A stretch of DNA of 64,000 nt, from contig JAULJL010000005.1 of the NCBI GenBank assembly GCA_030761205.1, positions 7,775,501-7,839,500 of the forward strand, in the 5' to 3' direction. Origin of the DNA: Fremontodendron californicum. Taxonomy: Eukaryota > Streptophyta > Magnoliopsida > Malvales > Malvaceae. Of this stretch, positions 12,268 to 23,420 are shown in pieces. Every line of letters starts with the position of its first letter. Within the stretch, counting starts at the first letter, position 1. The translations under genes were made by a program, and so were the position numbers. The notes under the pieces were generated by a model. It was not told where the DNA came from. It did not search any database and worked only from the letters and a program-made list of their open reading frames with translations.

Positions 12268-13110
12268 TTCTGTTTGCTTCAACATATACATGGTAAAAAT
12301 GACTGTATATATACAGAAAGGAAAATTTGCATCTTCAAATTATTTTTCCTACCAAGAGTAACTATAGAAGGTCAGGGTAAGGGCTTAATAACCCTAAACT
12401 TCCTGTAACAAGAGTTCAACAAGCTGATTAAGAGCCTGTAAGTTGGAGCGAATTTTTTATTTTTTATATGTATTATATTTATGGAGACAAAATAACTGGT
12501 TGTGGATCAAATTTTTCTGTAGTTATGATGATAAACAAGTAGTTTCAATGCAGATACTGAGCTTATATTTCATTGAATATTTACGATATTCTGATGTAGG
12601 AATTGTTGAGCTTACAGTTGATGCTATATTCCGAGTTCGGATTTTTAAATGAATATGTGAGATTTATGGAATGAAAGAGTATTGCGTAACCCAAAATCGC
12701 ATATATATATATATATATGTTTATTTAATTAAAACATTTATTCAATAATTTCAATTTAAAAGTTTCGAGTTCGGATCATGGTGCTGTTAGATTTAAGCTT
12801 TTGCAACTTAAGGGGCTTTTTCTTTTCGATTGTTGTTGTCTATTTTAACAATTTCATTTAGTTTGGTTGAACTTCAATTGTCAATTGGAAAGAAAATAAT
12901 GTAACTTGGCATGAATAACAATTTCCTTTGGTTTTAAAAACATGTAATGGATGGTAGTCCAAGCTGTAAGAAACAATTGGTATATATGCAAAATCTAGTA
13001 TTAGATTTGTATCTGATTAGTCAACAAGAAACAAATTAAAAAGAAACCAAACATATATATATGATCCTAAACAAACTAATGTTGAAAAAGAAAAGAACAA
13101 AAAATAAAAA
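12268..13110. other. Convergent 3' regions of SIG1 and the minus-strand SAP gene
   Basis: The SIG1 3' UTR comes first, followed by AT-rich DNA including a short TA run near 12702-12719, then the 3' UTR of the SAP gene. No other gene is seen. Confidence 0.5.
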
Positions 13111-13536
13111 TCAAATCCTGGAATCTAGTTTGTCAGCCTTCAGAAGAGGGTTTTCCTTAGCCAAAATCAGGCGATCAGCTGTCTTGAAATCAAAGTTGCA
13201 CGAATGTTCATTAGGATAACGATGAAGCCCGCAGAAAACTTTCCCGCAGCGACAGGAAAATCCCATCAAACCAACCTTCTTGTTACAACTTTCACATCTG
13301 TTCTTGAGTTTTGGTGGAGTCGTAGAAACTGATGAAGAATCGACTGAAACAGGAGGGTTTGGTGCAGTTGAAGTAGTAGAAGAAGGAACTTTCAGTTTGG
13401 CTTCAAAGTCGGAAGCCATTAAGTGTTTGAGAAAAGCATTATAACAGTTGGAGCATAAATTCTTGGTTTCGATGGAACCATAGAAGCCGCAACCCTTTGC
13501 ACATAGAGGAGGAAGATTACTAGTACTGTCACCCAT
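13111..13536 (-). CDS. A20/AN1 zinc-finger stress-associated protein (copy 1)
   Basis: A single-exon gene of 141 residues, as usual for plant SAP genes. The N-terminal A20 finger has Cys12, Cys16, Cys28 and Cys31 in LCAKGCGFYG...NLCSNCY. A Ser/Thr/Pro-rich linker (about 50-75) follows. The C-terminal AN1 finger has Cys81, Cys84, Cys95, Cys97, Cys102, His105, His111 and Cys113 in the pattern CESCNKKVGLMGFSCRCGKV...LHRYPNEHSC. All zinc ligands are present. SAPs bind ubiquitin through A20, some act as E3 ligases, and many are induced by cold, salt or drought (family knowledge). It is divergent from and paralogous to the gene at 14856. The start fits the A20 spacing of relatives; the upstream leader contains a GAAGAA-rich stretch. 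I cannot assign a SAP number. Confidence 0.94.
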   Translation of the reverse strand: MGDSTSNLPPLCAKGCGFYGSIETKNLCSNCYNAFLKHLMASDFEAKLKVPSSTTSTAPNPPVSVDSSSVSTTPPKLKNRCESCNKKVGLMGFSCRCGKVFCGLHRYPNEHSCNFDFKTADRLILAKENPLLKADKLDSRI

Positions 13537-13799
13537 ATCGTAGTTTCTTTCTTCTTCTTCTTCTGAATTTGTTTAATTAATGTTGATTATAATAAGAAAA
13601 CTCTAATCTTTCGATTTCCTTTCTTGTTTTTTGCTTGTGAAATATTTAATGGTGAATGTTATTAGGGTTACTTGCTTCATATATATATAATATAGGCTCG
13701 TAATGTGTCCATGTCCTTCTTGGATTTGGATTTCGTCAACCACAAGGAGTTATATATAGGACAATATTATATATATATATATATTTGAGAAATAATTAT

Positions 13800-14059
13800 C
13801 AATATTAATTACTTAGATTTGGATATTAATATAGAGTTTGTATTTAATTTTCAATATTAATTACTTAGATTTGGATATTAATATAGAGTTTGTATTTAAT
13901 TTTCAATATTAATTACTTAGATTTGGATATTAATATAGAGTTTGTATTTAATTTTCAATATTAATTACTTAGATTTGGATATTAATATAGAGTTTGTATT
14001 TAATTTTCAATATTAATTATTTAGATTTGGATATTAATATAGAGTTTGTATTTGATGCA
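13800..14059. repeat. 52-bp tandem repeat, five copies
   Basis: Units start at 13800, 13852, 13904, 13956 and 14008, each exactly 52 bp. They read CAATATTAATTACTTAGATT, then a GGATATTAATATAGAG segment and TTGTATTTAATTTT. The first four are essentially identical; the fifth has a C-to-T change and diverges at its end. Near-identity implies recent expansion. Confidence 0.95.
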
Positions 14060-14741
14060 TTGTGGGTACTATTAATGAATTACATGAGATCACATCATTA
14101 ATAAGTAAATATAAAATTAAAAAAATAAATTAAAAATAAATACATATAATTTTACTTATTACTAGATGATATCATGTGATTTAATGATAATGTATAAAAC
14201 TATACACTTACAATGCATCAAATATAAATTCATACTATATATATATATATATCATTTGAAGATGCACCAATTATTTGATTTTATTGGAGTTGTAAATACA
14301 TTCACATATATGCTATAGATATGTATACACAACAAAATTAGTTGGTTTTGAACTACTCTTTTTATCAAATTGATCAAAGAAATTCAAATAGTATAAAATT
14401 ATTTCCTTAATTAAACATAAACTAGAGAAAATAAAGCTTGAATTGAACTCCAACTTCAAGTTTTATAATTAAAATTAAGCTCAAACTAAAGTCTTCTGGG
14501 TACTATATATGTGTCCAATGTGCACATTGAACACATTATTAGGCTTTTTCCAAGTTGTTTGCTAAAACTTAAAAAGCCTAATAATAATGTTCATCATGCC
14601 ACGCAGCGGTAGACATGATCACCCAGCTCAGTCATTAAAGTTCTATAATCCATCGATAGCTTCTTGGCGGTTGAGTAAAATCCAAAGCCAATCATAAAAA
14701 TATGGACTCGAAGCCTCCTTAGACAGTCTCTCGCTAAAAAC

Positions 14742-14754
14742 TATATATATAAAA
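14742..14754 (+). promoter_or_regulatory. TATA box of plus-strand SAP gene
   Basis: TATATATATAAAA lies about 100 bp before the start codon at 14856. Transcription would start near 14775-14785 and leave a leader of roughly 75 nt. Assigned by position and sequence only. Confidence 0.6.
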
Positions 14755-14855
14755 AATCGATCACTCTAATCAAGCAACAAAAATAAGCTGAAGAAGATTA
14801 AAGTTCAATCCTCTCAGGATTTTCTAGCATCAAGCTAGATCAAAGAAGAAGAAAG

Positions 14856-15260
14856 ATGGTGGTTGCTAAACCTCCTTTATGTGCGAACGGTTGTGGTTTC
14901 TATGGTTCGGTGGAGACCAAGAATTTATGTTCCAAGTGTTACAAATTAGAGCTGTTCAGACAAGAGCTTTCCAACTCGGCCAGAACAAAAAATCCTACTA
15001 GTTCAGCTGCACTAGACCCTTCTGTTTCGGTTGATTCTGCATCGGTTTCTGGTCCTTCAAAACTCAAGAAGAGGTGTGAAAGCTGTAACAAGCAGCTTGG
15101 TTTGATGGGTTTTACATGTCGGTGTGGCAAAATTTTCTGTCAGCTTCACCGCTACCCTTTGGAACATTCCTGCAACTATGATTTCAAGAAGGCTGATCGT
15201 CAAGTTTTAGCTAAAGAAAACCCGGTTATTAAGGGTGACAAACTGAAATCCAGGATGTAA
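14856..15260 (+). CDS. A20/AN1 zinc-finger stress-associated protein (copy 2)
   Basis: A single-exon gene of 134 residues. The A20 finger ligands are Cys9, Cys13, Cys25 and Cys28. The AN1 ligands are Cys74, Cys77, Cys88, Cys90, Cys95, His98, His104 and Cys106, within CESCNKQLGLMGFTCRCGKI. It ends KGDKLKSRM. It closely resembles the protein at 13111-13536 (shared GCGFYGS.ETKNLCS, SVDS.SVS, and CESCNK.LGLMGF..RCGK), so the pair arose by local inverted duplication. The linker is the most diverged part. Function as for the neighbour: ubiquitin-binding stress regulator, inferred from family. The start codon is preceded by AAGAAGAAAG and fits family spacing. Confidence 0.94.
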   Translation: MVVAKPPLCANGCGFYGSVETKNLCSKCYKLELFRQELSNSARTKNPTSSAALDPSVSVDSASVSGPSKLKKRCESCNKQLGLMGFTCRCGKIFCQLHRYPLEHSCNYDFKKADRQVLAKENPVIKGDKLKSRM

Positions 15261-16772
15261 CTCTTTTTTTCCCTCCTATATAATTGGTTAGCTTTGTTTT
15301 CGCTGATCTTGTTTCTGGTTCCAGCAAGTATTAATATAATCTATTCAACAGGGGCAAAATTGTTCCGTTGGAAGCTGTTATCAAATTTAGATGGTATTAT
15401 GTCTAGTTTGTAGTAAGAAATAACAAGTTTTTTACATGGTCGGATTAATTCTAAAGAGAAAAGGATGAATATGCACAATAGTTAACCAAACGAACAAGCC
15501 AATCTGCTCGATAAAATGTTAAAGAACACAATGCTACTCCTTATGCATTAATGGCTGACAAAAATGAATAATATGTTCATATGGATCTTTGCAATTCAAC
15601 AATTCAAGAACCTTCTTTATTGCCATTATCGTGTCAAACTCTACTAATAAGAAAATGTGGGTATTTGATTTCTTTGAAAATGATTATTTATCATAGTTCC
15701 GATCCCTACACATGATGCGGATTACAATTGAGCAAAGGGTTTTTCTTGTTTTTTATTTCCCAAGTTATTCACTTGATTTTAGTTATTTACCAAATTCCAG
15801 TTGGAAGGATTGGAGTTGGAGACTAGTGAAGAGAGAACTTTTGTACACTTGAAAACAAATTAACTTCAATTTTGCAGCTACTAAGTAGCTTCATGATATG
15901 GCAATCTAATTCACTCCACCATGGTACATTTACCTACAAATCTAGACAAGCCAAATCTCAGATGGATCCTTCAATACAAAAGAGTATTAGGAAGATTTGC
16001 ATTTGAAGAAGCATGCCTCCTACTCCAGCTGAATAGTAATGTCTTTATTGCTAGTGGTCAAAGCCTGGTTCCTGCTCCAGAAAGATAGTAGACTCAACAT
16101 TCCCTAAACTCTAAACTCGAAATTTAACCATTCATTCAACTTGACATTCAGCAAACCTAAGAGGTGAATCCTAACATCTACAATTTCTCCAAACCTAGAA
16201 TGCGAATCTTAACATCTGCAACTTCTTTTATCCCTAGACTGCGACCTCTTTTATATTAAAAAAAAAAAAAAAAAACTAATTTGTTTGGATCAGAAGCTGT
16301 AATATCCCGAGGAAAGTCCAAAAGATAAAAGAAGAAGAAAATCTTAAACAGAAACCATCCAACCTAGGCAGCTATGTTGCATTGAGAGCAGGCATTGCTT
16401 TTTCTTCTAAAACCACACATACAAGGTAGAGTTGAGGTCATTGATACATAATAAAAGTAGAGAACCAGGCAAGCCTGCTTAAAATAAAGAACCATGTTCA
16501 CTAACCGTACTGCTGAATAACATATTTACAAGATCAGAAGCCACCCACATAGTTGTCACTTTAAATTAAGCATTGCCAAAAATTTAGTCTGAATAATCAA
16601 TTGCTATAACCGAAAAATCAAGGGGGAACTAACCTCTTGTGTTCTCAAAACTTTTTATGCATAGTACATTTCACCTCCATAACCAGAAAAACCACCAACC
16701 TCCTTTCAAAAGGCAGTTTAAAACTCAAAAACACTTTCCACTGCAGCGACTCTCCTAGTAACTACCTAAAAC
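15261..16772. other. SAP 3' UTR, intergenic DNA and STIPL1 3' UTR
   Basis: No gene is recognised. The right part is likely the 3' UTR of the minus-strand gene ending at 16773. An A17-type run lies near 16258-16275. Confidence 0.45.
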
Positions 16773-19310
16773 TCAACGTCTCCTCGCAAGAGAATTATAG
16801 TGCATTTTCAACAAATCATCAAGTGAGACCAGGGACCAGCCATCCTCCTTTTGAGCATAAACCTTCTGGTTAAGTGACTCAACTATAACACTTATGTTAC
16901 CGAAGCCATATATCTGTTGACCATTATGCATCCTGCCCGGCTTGGGCCTGAATAGTAACTCATGTTGCTGTGCATAGGCCTCAACTACTTCCTTCAAACT
17001 CAGCTCAGGAACACCATCCATCTGGGCTGCAGCTGGCTGTTGCGCATGTGCAGCTGCTCTCTGCTGAGCCTCGAACTGCCTTTGCTCACGCACCTTAAGA
17101 TATGTAACATTCTCTCTCAAACCAGGCTCCACTACCGGTACATGGTCAGCAGCCTGAACCATCATCTCAAGACCACAATTAAGTTGATTACGAATACTTT
17201 CATTAGCCAAAAGCTCCTGTGGCAGAAGTCCCTTCCAACCCATGTACCAATTTTTGATCTCCTCAAAGTCGGGTTTTGAACACAACCAATGATACAAAAC
17301 CTGCAGCCACTTTACAAAGAAAAATTTCTCCATCAAATCAACCATGAGATGAATAGGAATTGCAGAGGCCCAAGACATGACCCAATAAAACTGATCAAGC
17401 TTCTGATCTGCAGGGTTTATTTGGAACTCCTGCAGAGCAATCTGCAACTTTGGGACTATATATTGGCGCATAAGTTGTTCCCAACTCACTGAACCAAAGA
17501 CAGTCTTCCAAGGTGATAGTATAGCATAAGCAGATGGATCACTCGGGTGCCAAGCATCAAGAACATTACTCAACTTCATACGTATGGTTTGATACAAACC
17601 CTCCAACTTTTGCCCCAACATCGGCAACCATGGATGAACCCAAACATGGATTGGAACAGTTTCCTTACGTGGATTCCATGAGTCAACTGCTCTTGACAAT
17701 TTTGGCATTACCACAGTATCCAATATGGTGTGAAGAATAGAAGATGGTAGCAACTTTTCCCATGATTCCAAAAATCCAAGCATTGGTTCAGGATTCCTAG
17801 GCTCCCATGTGTTGATGCCAGATATTCTCACAGCTGGTAAAACAACTTCCGAGATCAACTGAGAATACGGTGTTGTTACATCCTCCCAAATGTCGTAACT
17901 ATCCTCTCTTTGCAATACATCCTTCCATGCTGATATCACCTCCACCCCGTAAGATGGATTTTCAAGAGGATCCCAACCCTGAAACATTCTTATAAACAGA
18001 GGCAAAGCTAATGAACATGCAATGCAGGACAAGTTACACAGTTTGTAATCATCAGCATAATTCCTCTGCAAATCCCTAAAACTATTTCCAAGAGACTCCA
18101 AGGTCAATTTGCCAGACGAGTTCTCTTCCTCCACCTGGCCCAGCACACTAACGATTTGCTCCATATTAGACAACTGTTGCTTCTGACTCGAAACCTCAAT
18201 CTCCAACTTTTCCTTCTCCTTTTGCAAGCTCAATGCTGTCTCTTTTTCGTTCCTTAAATCTCTATCAATCTTCTGAATATCAAGCTCTGCCAAGTCAACA
18301 ATTAACTTCAAGTTATGCTGCAACTCAGGCATCGGAACATCATTCTCTCTTGCCTTCTCTTCGGCATCTAAATTCTCCAAGTTGGTCAAAACTCTGACCT
18401 GTGGCCCCCTCATATCAATCACCTTCTGAACAACTTCAACACCCTCTTCTTGCTTCTTTTCTAACAACTCTTCCACTGTAATATACTCCTCCTTCTTCCT
18501 TCCCTTTGCATTCTTTGACCAAAGCCTTTCCTTCGCTCTCCCAACGGGCTGCTGAGTCACACTCTTCTTCTCTTCCAACTGCTGCAACCCTGGCAACTTA
18601 GCCTCCTTAAAATCATTAAACCCCATTCCCATATTCTTAGGCCTCAACTTTGCCTCAATAGGAGCAACAATCCCTTGCTCACTCTTTCCAAGACCACCTC
18701 CTTTATACCCCATTTTCTCAAGCAACTTCATCCCGATACCCTTCGTATGCTTCTCGAACGCCCCAACATCCCCATTACCACCTCCAACCTCCCTTCTCCC
18801 TCCTAAACTTTTCTTCTCCATTCTCAACCTCTCCCTCTCTTTCTCTCTCCTTTCTGCCCCTTCCTTTATCTTCCTCCCAAAGGCCGTAGGCAAAAAACTA
18901 TTATCATCATCCTCATTACCATCACTTTTTCGCAAACCATCATTTCCACCAAATCCTAAACCTATGCCAGACCCCAATCCAGGCCTGCTACCATTCTCAT
19001 TATCATCAAAAACATTCTCTACCTTAGAATTCTTATCAATTTCTTGGGTAGGCATCACAGTACCTGTAGAAACAAAGTTGACAGGCTTCGTCAAGTCAGG
19101 TTTTTTCCCGAATTCCTTCCTTCTCTTCCTTGATGAAGAAGAATTGTCTTCGGAGTCGGTATCAGATGCAAAAACACCATAAAGAACATCATCTTTTGTC
19201 TGAGTCCGCTTTTCTTTGCGTTTTTTATAGTAGAATTCGCCGTTTATCCATTGCCCGTCTTCAAAATCGTTCTCCATCCCAAACCTTTCCATCTCTTGAT
19301 AGTCATCCAT
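16773..19310 (-). CDS. STIPL1: STIPL1/TFIP11 (Ntr1-type) G-patch spliceosome disassembly factor
   Basis: A single open coding exon of 845 residues, close to the Arabidopsis homologue (about 850). The N-terminal TIP domain begins MDDYQEMERFGMENDFEDGQ and is followed by an acidic/basic region. The G-patch is at about residues 188-231 (GIGMKLLEKMGYKGGGLGKS). A coiled coil lies at about 345-400 (RDLRNEKETALSLQKEKEKL). The GCFC-type Trp-rich C-terminal half has repeated WDP, AWHPSDP and SWNPR motifs. Yeast Ntr1 and human TFIP11 recruit the Prp43/DHX15 helicase through the G-patch to dismantle post-splicing lariat complexes; plant STIPL1 affects splicing and circadian timing (established). It acts in the nucleus. 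No stop or frameshift is present. The start is chosen for the conserved N-terminus. It is tail-to-tail with the SAP gene. Confidence 0.95.
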   Translation of the reverse strand: MDDYQEMERFGMENDFEDGQWINGEFYYKKRKEKRTQTKDDVLYGVFASDTDSEDNSSSSRKRRKEFGKKPDLTKPVNFVSTGTVMPTQEIDKNSKVENVFDDNENGSRPGLGSGIGLGFGGNDGLRKSDGNEDDDNSFLPTAFGRKIKEGAERREKERERLRMEKKSLGGRREVGGGNGDVGAFEKHTKGIGMKLLEKMGYKGGGLGKSEQGIVAPIEAKLRPKNMGMGFNDFKEAKLPGLQQLEEKKSVTQQPVGRAKERLWSKNAKGRKKEEYITVEELLEKKQEEGVEVVQKVIDMRGPQVRVLTNLENLDAEEKARENDVPMPELQHNLKLIVDLAELDIQKIDRDLRNEKETALSLQKEKEKLEIEVSSQKQQLSNMEQIVSVLGQVEEENSSGKLTLESLGNSFRDLQRNYADDYKLCNLSCIACSLALPLFIRMFQGWDPLENPSYGVEVISAWKDVLQREDSYDIWEDVTTPYSQLISEVVLPAVRISGINTWEPRNPEPMLGFLESWEKLLPSSILHTILDTVVMPKLSRAVDSWNPRKETVPIHVWVHPWLPMLGQKLEGLYQTIRMKLSNVLDAWHPSDPSAYAILSPWKTVFGSVSWEQLMRQYIVPKLQIALQEFQINPADQKLDQFYWVMSWASAIPIHLMVDLMEKFFFVKWLQVLYHWLCSKPDFEEIKNWYMGWKGLLPQELLANESIRNQLNCGLEMMVQAADHVPVVEPGLRENVTYLKVREQRQFEAQQRAAAHAQQPAAAQMDGVPELSLKEVVEAYAQQHELLFRPKPGRMHNGQQIYGFGNISVIVESLNQKVYAQKEDGWSLVSLDDLLKMHYNSLARRR

Positions 19311-19832
19311 CTTTTATCAAAACCCAATTTTTCTTTTTCTTAGCTTTACCAAAATCTGAAGCAAAAAGTGCAAAAAGAAACTCAGAATATATAAAGGAAA
19401 AAAGCCCAAAGGATATTGTTAAAAAATGATGTAAAAACACGAAATTTAAAGTAAGATATATAGTAGAAAAAGAAGAGATTCTAAGTACCTGGAAATCTCA
19501 GCCAGAGAAAAGCTTCGGAAGAGGGTGGAGATCGACGTAGGATTTTGATTTCTAGGAACTGGAAAAGTAGGGGGGAAATACAAATTAGAGGGAACTGAGA
19601 GGAACCCACTTGATTTGGGGATTTGGGGTTTTGCTTCTTCTTCGCGATTCGGGTAAGGTTTCAGTTTCTCATTTCCAAGCTCCAGCGGAAGGATCCGGAA
19701 TAAGTGAATTAGGGATTTTGAAATTGTCATGGACTTTTGAAAGGTCTTAAAATGGGAAGAAAGTTTTGGGTTGGTCCAACGTTTTGGGTAGATATTTGGG
19801 CTAACCTTTTCTTTCTCTAAATGGTGGCCCAA
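19311..19832 (-). promoter_or_regulatory. STIPL1 leader with probable 5'-UTR intron
   Basis: On the minus strand a donor CCAG/GTACTT (plus 19487-19488) and an acceptor TTGCTTCAG (plus 19356-19357) define a likely 133-bp intron in the leader. The upstream leader exon would start near 19700. Inferred from splice signals and base composition only. Confidence 0.4.
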
Positions 19833-21989
19833 TTGGTTTAATCATCAATTTACACACCAAAAAAGAACTTATCATATACTAATAAAATATAAGTTAGTAA
19901 GATTATTTTAGTCTTTTTTGAAAATATAGTTTAAATTCAATTTTTTAAAATTTACTTTGTTACATATTTTTTTTTCTTTATTTTAAAATCGTACATAGTT
20001 TTCTATTAAAAAAATCGCACTTGACTTACATTCCTATTTTTCTTTATTTTACATTTTAAAATAACTATTTTCTTTTTAATATTATCTAAATAATATAATT
20101 ACTTATAACTTATTACTTCGTGCATGCTTGTCAAACAATATTACTCCAAATCTTTATTTTTTTTTCAAATATTCGTGTTCGACACATATTCAGATATAGA
20201 TATGAGAGTACGATCTTCCAAATATATGAAAAAACTTTTAAAAAAATGAGTATACTCATATCGAACACCTTATCGTATCGGACACTCACACGAGTCCGAG
20301 TAACATTAATGTCAAAGACTAATTACTTTTTAGTATTCTATTTTTTTTCCAATATAAGAGTGAAATTTCTCACTTATTTGTGATACATGATCAAATTTAA
20401 CACTATTATTTAAAGGATGTAATTGTAATTCTTTACAGAGAAGTAAAAGAGTATTTTTTTTTTCAAAATATTCGTTTACAATTAATTCTTGATTATTTTT
20501 CAATCAAATTAAAAAGTATAATGTGAAATTTGGAAATCACGCATTTTCAAATATAAACAATAAACTTGATCCATTTATCACATTAAATGATTAAATAGAA
20601 TGATAACTTTAGTCCTTGTTTTTTATTATTATTATTTTACTCATGCATGGTGGTCTGTCTTTATTTGATGGTTTGCATAAAATTAAAAGAACTCCCCAAA
20701 AGTTTCTCCAGAAACTTATGAATCTATATTATTAATGTATGTAAGGGGAAGAGTCAACCACCCATTTGGTTAATAAAATTACTTAAAAATTAAGTAAATT
20801 TATAAATAATATACTTTCTAATAAAATTAGTGATAATTATGCTTTTTTTTTCACAAATGAGAGTTAATTCCTTTTTCTTTTTTAAATTTCACATGTACTT
20901 TTAGAAAACTAATATGCCAATAAATAAACTCTGTATTTCTACTTTTAAAACAAATTACTCCTTTTTTTTTAGTTTTATCTTTTCACTAGCTTTTATTTCT
21001 TGCACTCACCTAGTAGATGCCACAAAATATAGTGATATTATAATAGTAATTTTTTTATACAAAGAAAATCAAAATTTAAGAGGATGGGTGAAGGAAAATT
21101 ACAAGTATTAGTGATCGAATGTCAGCTTTGCAAAAATTTCGTAAGGAACATTTTGAGCTAAGTTCAGATTTCATTATAATAGTATTTTCAAATCCTTCAT
21201 CAATACTCTTTAAATGTTAAGCTTTTTGTTCTCTTCATAACATTATTTGGTTATCACTTGGATGTGTAAATTAGATCTGTTTACGAATTAGATTACTTAT
21301 TTTATGTGTATAAATTTAATTTATGGACAAAGCATATATATAATATTTATTTATTTTAATCATAAATAAGTTAAAATTACATTTTTATTTAAAAATATAA
21401 TTAAATTTGAAACTTATAATTGCTCTTAAATCTTAAAAAAAAAAACGAAATGTTTGAGAAGTTCAATAAATTTAATGTTGTTAATTGATGATCAAATCAA
21501 CATGAAATTACTTGATATAGTTATTAGAAACTATATATTTATATATATATATATATATTATTTCAGAAAGACAAACAGATAGAACAATAAATAAATTTAA
21601 AATTTAAATTCAATGAAAATTACAAATTTTAAATTTTATGGTGTCTTTAATTTTATCTAATTTTGAATTCTTTTCCCTGAAAAGCAAAATTACAAAAAAT
21701 TTGGTCTTAAAGAGACAAAGCAAGAATAAAAAAGATAATATTTATTGTTAATTAACAAAATCCTTACTATAAATTTAGGCTTTTTTCCTGCATGAAGAAG
21801 CCATCCACGTCGATAGTCACTGTTCACTCCTTTCCTTGCCTTTTTTTTTTCTTTTTTCTTTTTTTTTTCTTTTTTTCAGTTGGGAGGAAAGAGAAAGAAA
21901 ATAAAAGAGAAAAGGAGAGAAGAAAGGAAAAAGAAAAATATGATAACAATTTATGTATTCGTGTTATTTAAAAAAAAAATTATTAATTT
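19833..21989. other. AT-rich intergenic DNA
   Basis: No gene is recognised. It holds one MITE (20137-20309), TA runs (near 21539-21558), and poly-T/poly-A tracts. Open frames here are short and compositionally random. Confidence 0.5.
20137..20309. mobile_element. hAT-like MITE, 173 bp
   Basis: Flanked by TGTCAAAC (20129-20136) and TGTCAAAG (20310-20317), an 8-bp target duplication with one mismatch. The inner sequence shares CACATATTC, TTCCAAATATATGAAAAAAC and GAGTATAC with the MITE at 39292-39463, which is 172 bp. The terminal ATTACTC / GAGTAAC ends form short inverted repeats. An old copy. Confidence 0.5.
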
Positions 21990-22510
21990 ATATATTTTTT
22001 TACACGTTAATAATTCATTTTATGTATATCTTTACGCGTTCATGTTTATGTTATTTTTTTATTGTGTTTTAGTTATTTTTTCTTCGTTGTGTTCGTGTGG
22101 TATCTCAATTTGTCACATATTTTACATGATTTGTCATAGTAATTCAATTTAGAAAAAAAAAAATTAGTTTGTTCGTAACGTGTTCGTGTTATTTTTTTTT
22201 TTGTGTTTTCAAAGTATTATAAATATAAATTTTTATACGTTAATTATTAGTTTTACACGTCAATAATTTATGTAAAGTATTATAAATTTATATAAATTTT
22301 TACACGTTAATATTTTATTTTATGTATATTTTTACACGTTAGTGTATTTGTGTCGTGTTCATGTTATTTTTCGTGTTGTATTTTAATTATTTTTCCTATG
22401 TTGTGTTCGGTTTGTGTCTCAATTCATCTCATATTTTACATAATTTATTATAATGATTCAATTTTAAAAAAAAAATTTGTGTGTTCATAACGTGTTTGTG
22501 TATTTATGTC
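21990..22510. repeat. Diverged direct duplication with ACACGTTA/GTGTTCGTG motifs
   Basis: Two related segments, roughly 21995-22190 and 22295-22510, share TTTTACACGTTAAT, TTTTATGTATAT, TTGTGTTCG, TCTCAAT and CATATTTTACAT in the same order. They are about 310 bp apart. The GTGTTCGTG and TCGGGTTCGAG flavour (to 22870) recalls degenerate plant interspersed repeats, but I cannot assign a class. Confidence 0.45.
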
Positions 22511-22959
22511 GTATTCGGATCGTATGGAGGAGTTGGTGAGAACAAATTTGTGTGCTCGTATATTTTTTTTGGTGAGAAAATTTAAGTTATTTTAAATTTA
22601 GTAATTCGTATATTTATGTTGTATTCGAATCATTTTAAAAAAATGTCAGGTTTTAAAATTTCGAATCATTTTTAAATTATGGTCGTTTCAGGTTCAAATC
22701 ATTCTGAGCTCGGGTCATTTCGGGTTCGAGTTATTCGAGTTTGACACTCGGATTATTCGGACCTTCCGGATTCTTATCATTCGAGTTTGACACTTGAATT
22801 CGGACCAATTTAAATTTGGATCATTTCGAATTTGGATCATTTTTTTTTCGAGTTGGATCGGAATCGAGTTTATGTCAATGTGGATTATACAGCATTCCAA
22901 TTAAATCTTCTTTATTTTCTTTTTATCTTAAAAATTAAATTTCTTTACTTTACCTAATT

Positions 22960-23420
22960 TTTTCTCCTATATCGTTCACTTTTCTTTTCTTTTTCTTTTT
23001 TTTTTTTAATTTTTTTTAAGCTTTCACATCATATCATTTAATAAAATCCTCAAAACATGTTAACTATAACTTTTTTTCTAATCAAAACGTGTAACCTACA
23101 TTTTTTTGCATTTCATTTTTTTTCTAATAAAAATATATCTATAAATCTATAAAATAAAATTGAGTTGAGTTGACAGATGAATGAGAAAAAGTTGGTAGAT
23201 TGGCTTTGTTTCTTCTCTTTTCACCGTATTCTTTCCTCCATATTTTTTCATTTTCATTTTCTCCTTTTTCTTTTTCTTTTTTTTTTTCATTTTTTTTTCT
23301 TTTTCTTTTTCTTTTTCATTTTCTTTTTCATTTTCTCTTTCTTTTTCTCTCCCCTTTCTCTTTTTTTTTTTCCATATCTGTTTTTCCCATCTTTTATTTT
23401 TTTTTTCAGAAAGAGAAAAG
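22960..23420. repeat. Pyrimidine-rich low-complexity tract
   Basis: The plus strand is largely T and C, with CTTTTT-type hexamers around 23260-23390. Reading frames across it give Lys/Glu-rich or Phe/Leu-rich strings on the two strands with no domain. Confidence 0.75.

Larger units (their letters stand above)
13537..14855. promoter_or_regulatory. Shared divergent upstream region of two SAP genes
   Basis: A 1.3-kb AT-rich region separates two head-to-head SAP genes. It contains TA runs (13766-13783, 14235-14252), a 52-bp minisatellite (13800-14059) and, near the plus-strand gene, a good TATA box. Both promoters must lie here. The TATA-like element for the minus-strand gene is less clear among the AT repeats near 13677-13690. 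Confidence 0.6.

Noticed and set aside
22600..22880. TCGGGTTCGAG-type repeats as a retrotransposon end
   Set aside because: The motifs are suggestive but there are no termini, duplication or coding remains to assign a class.
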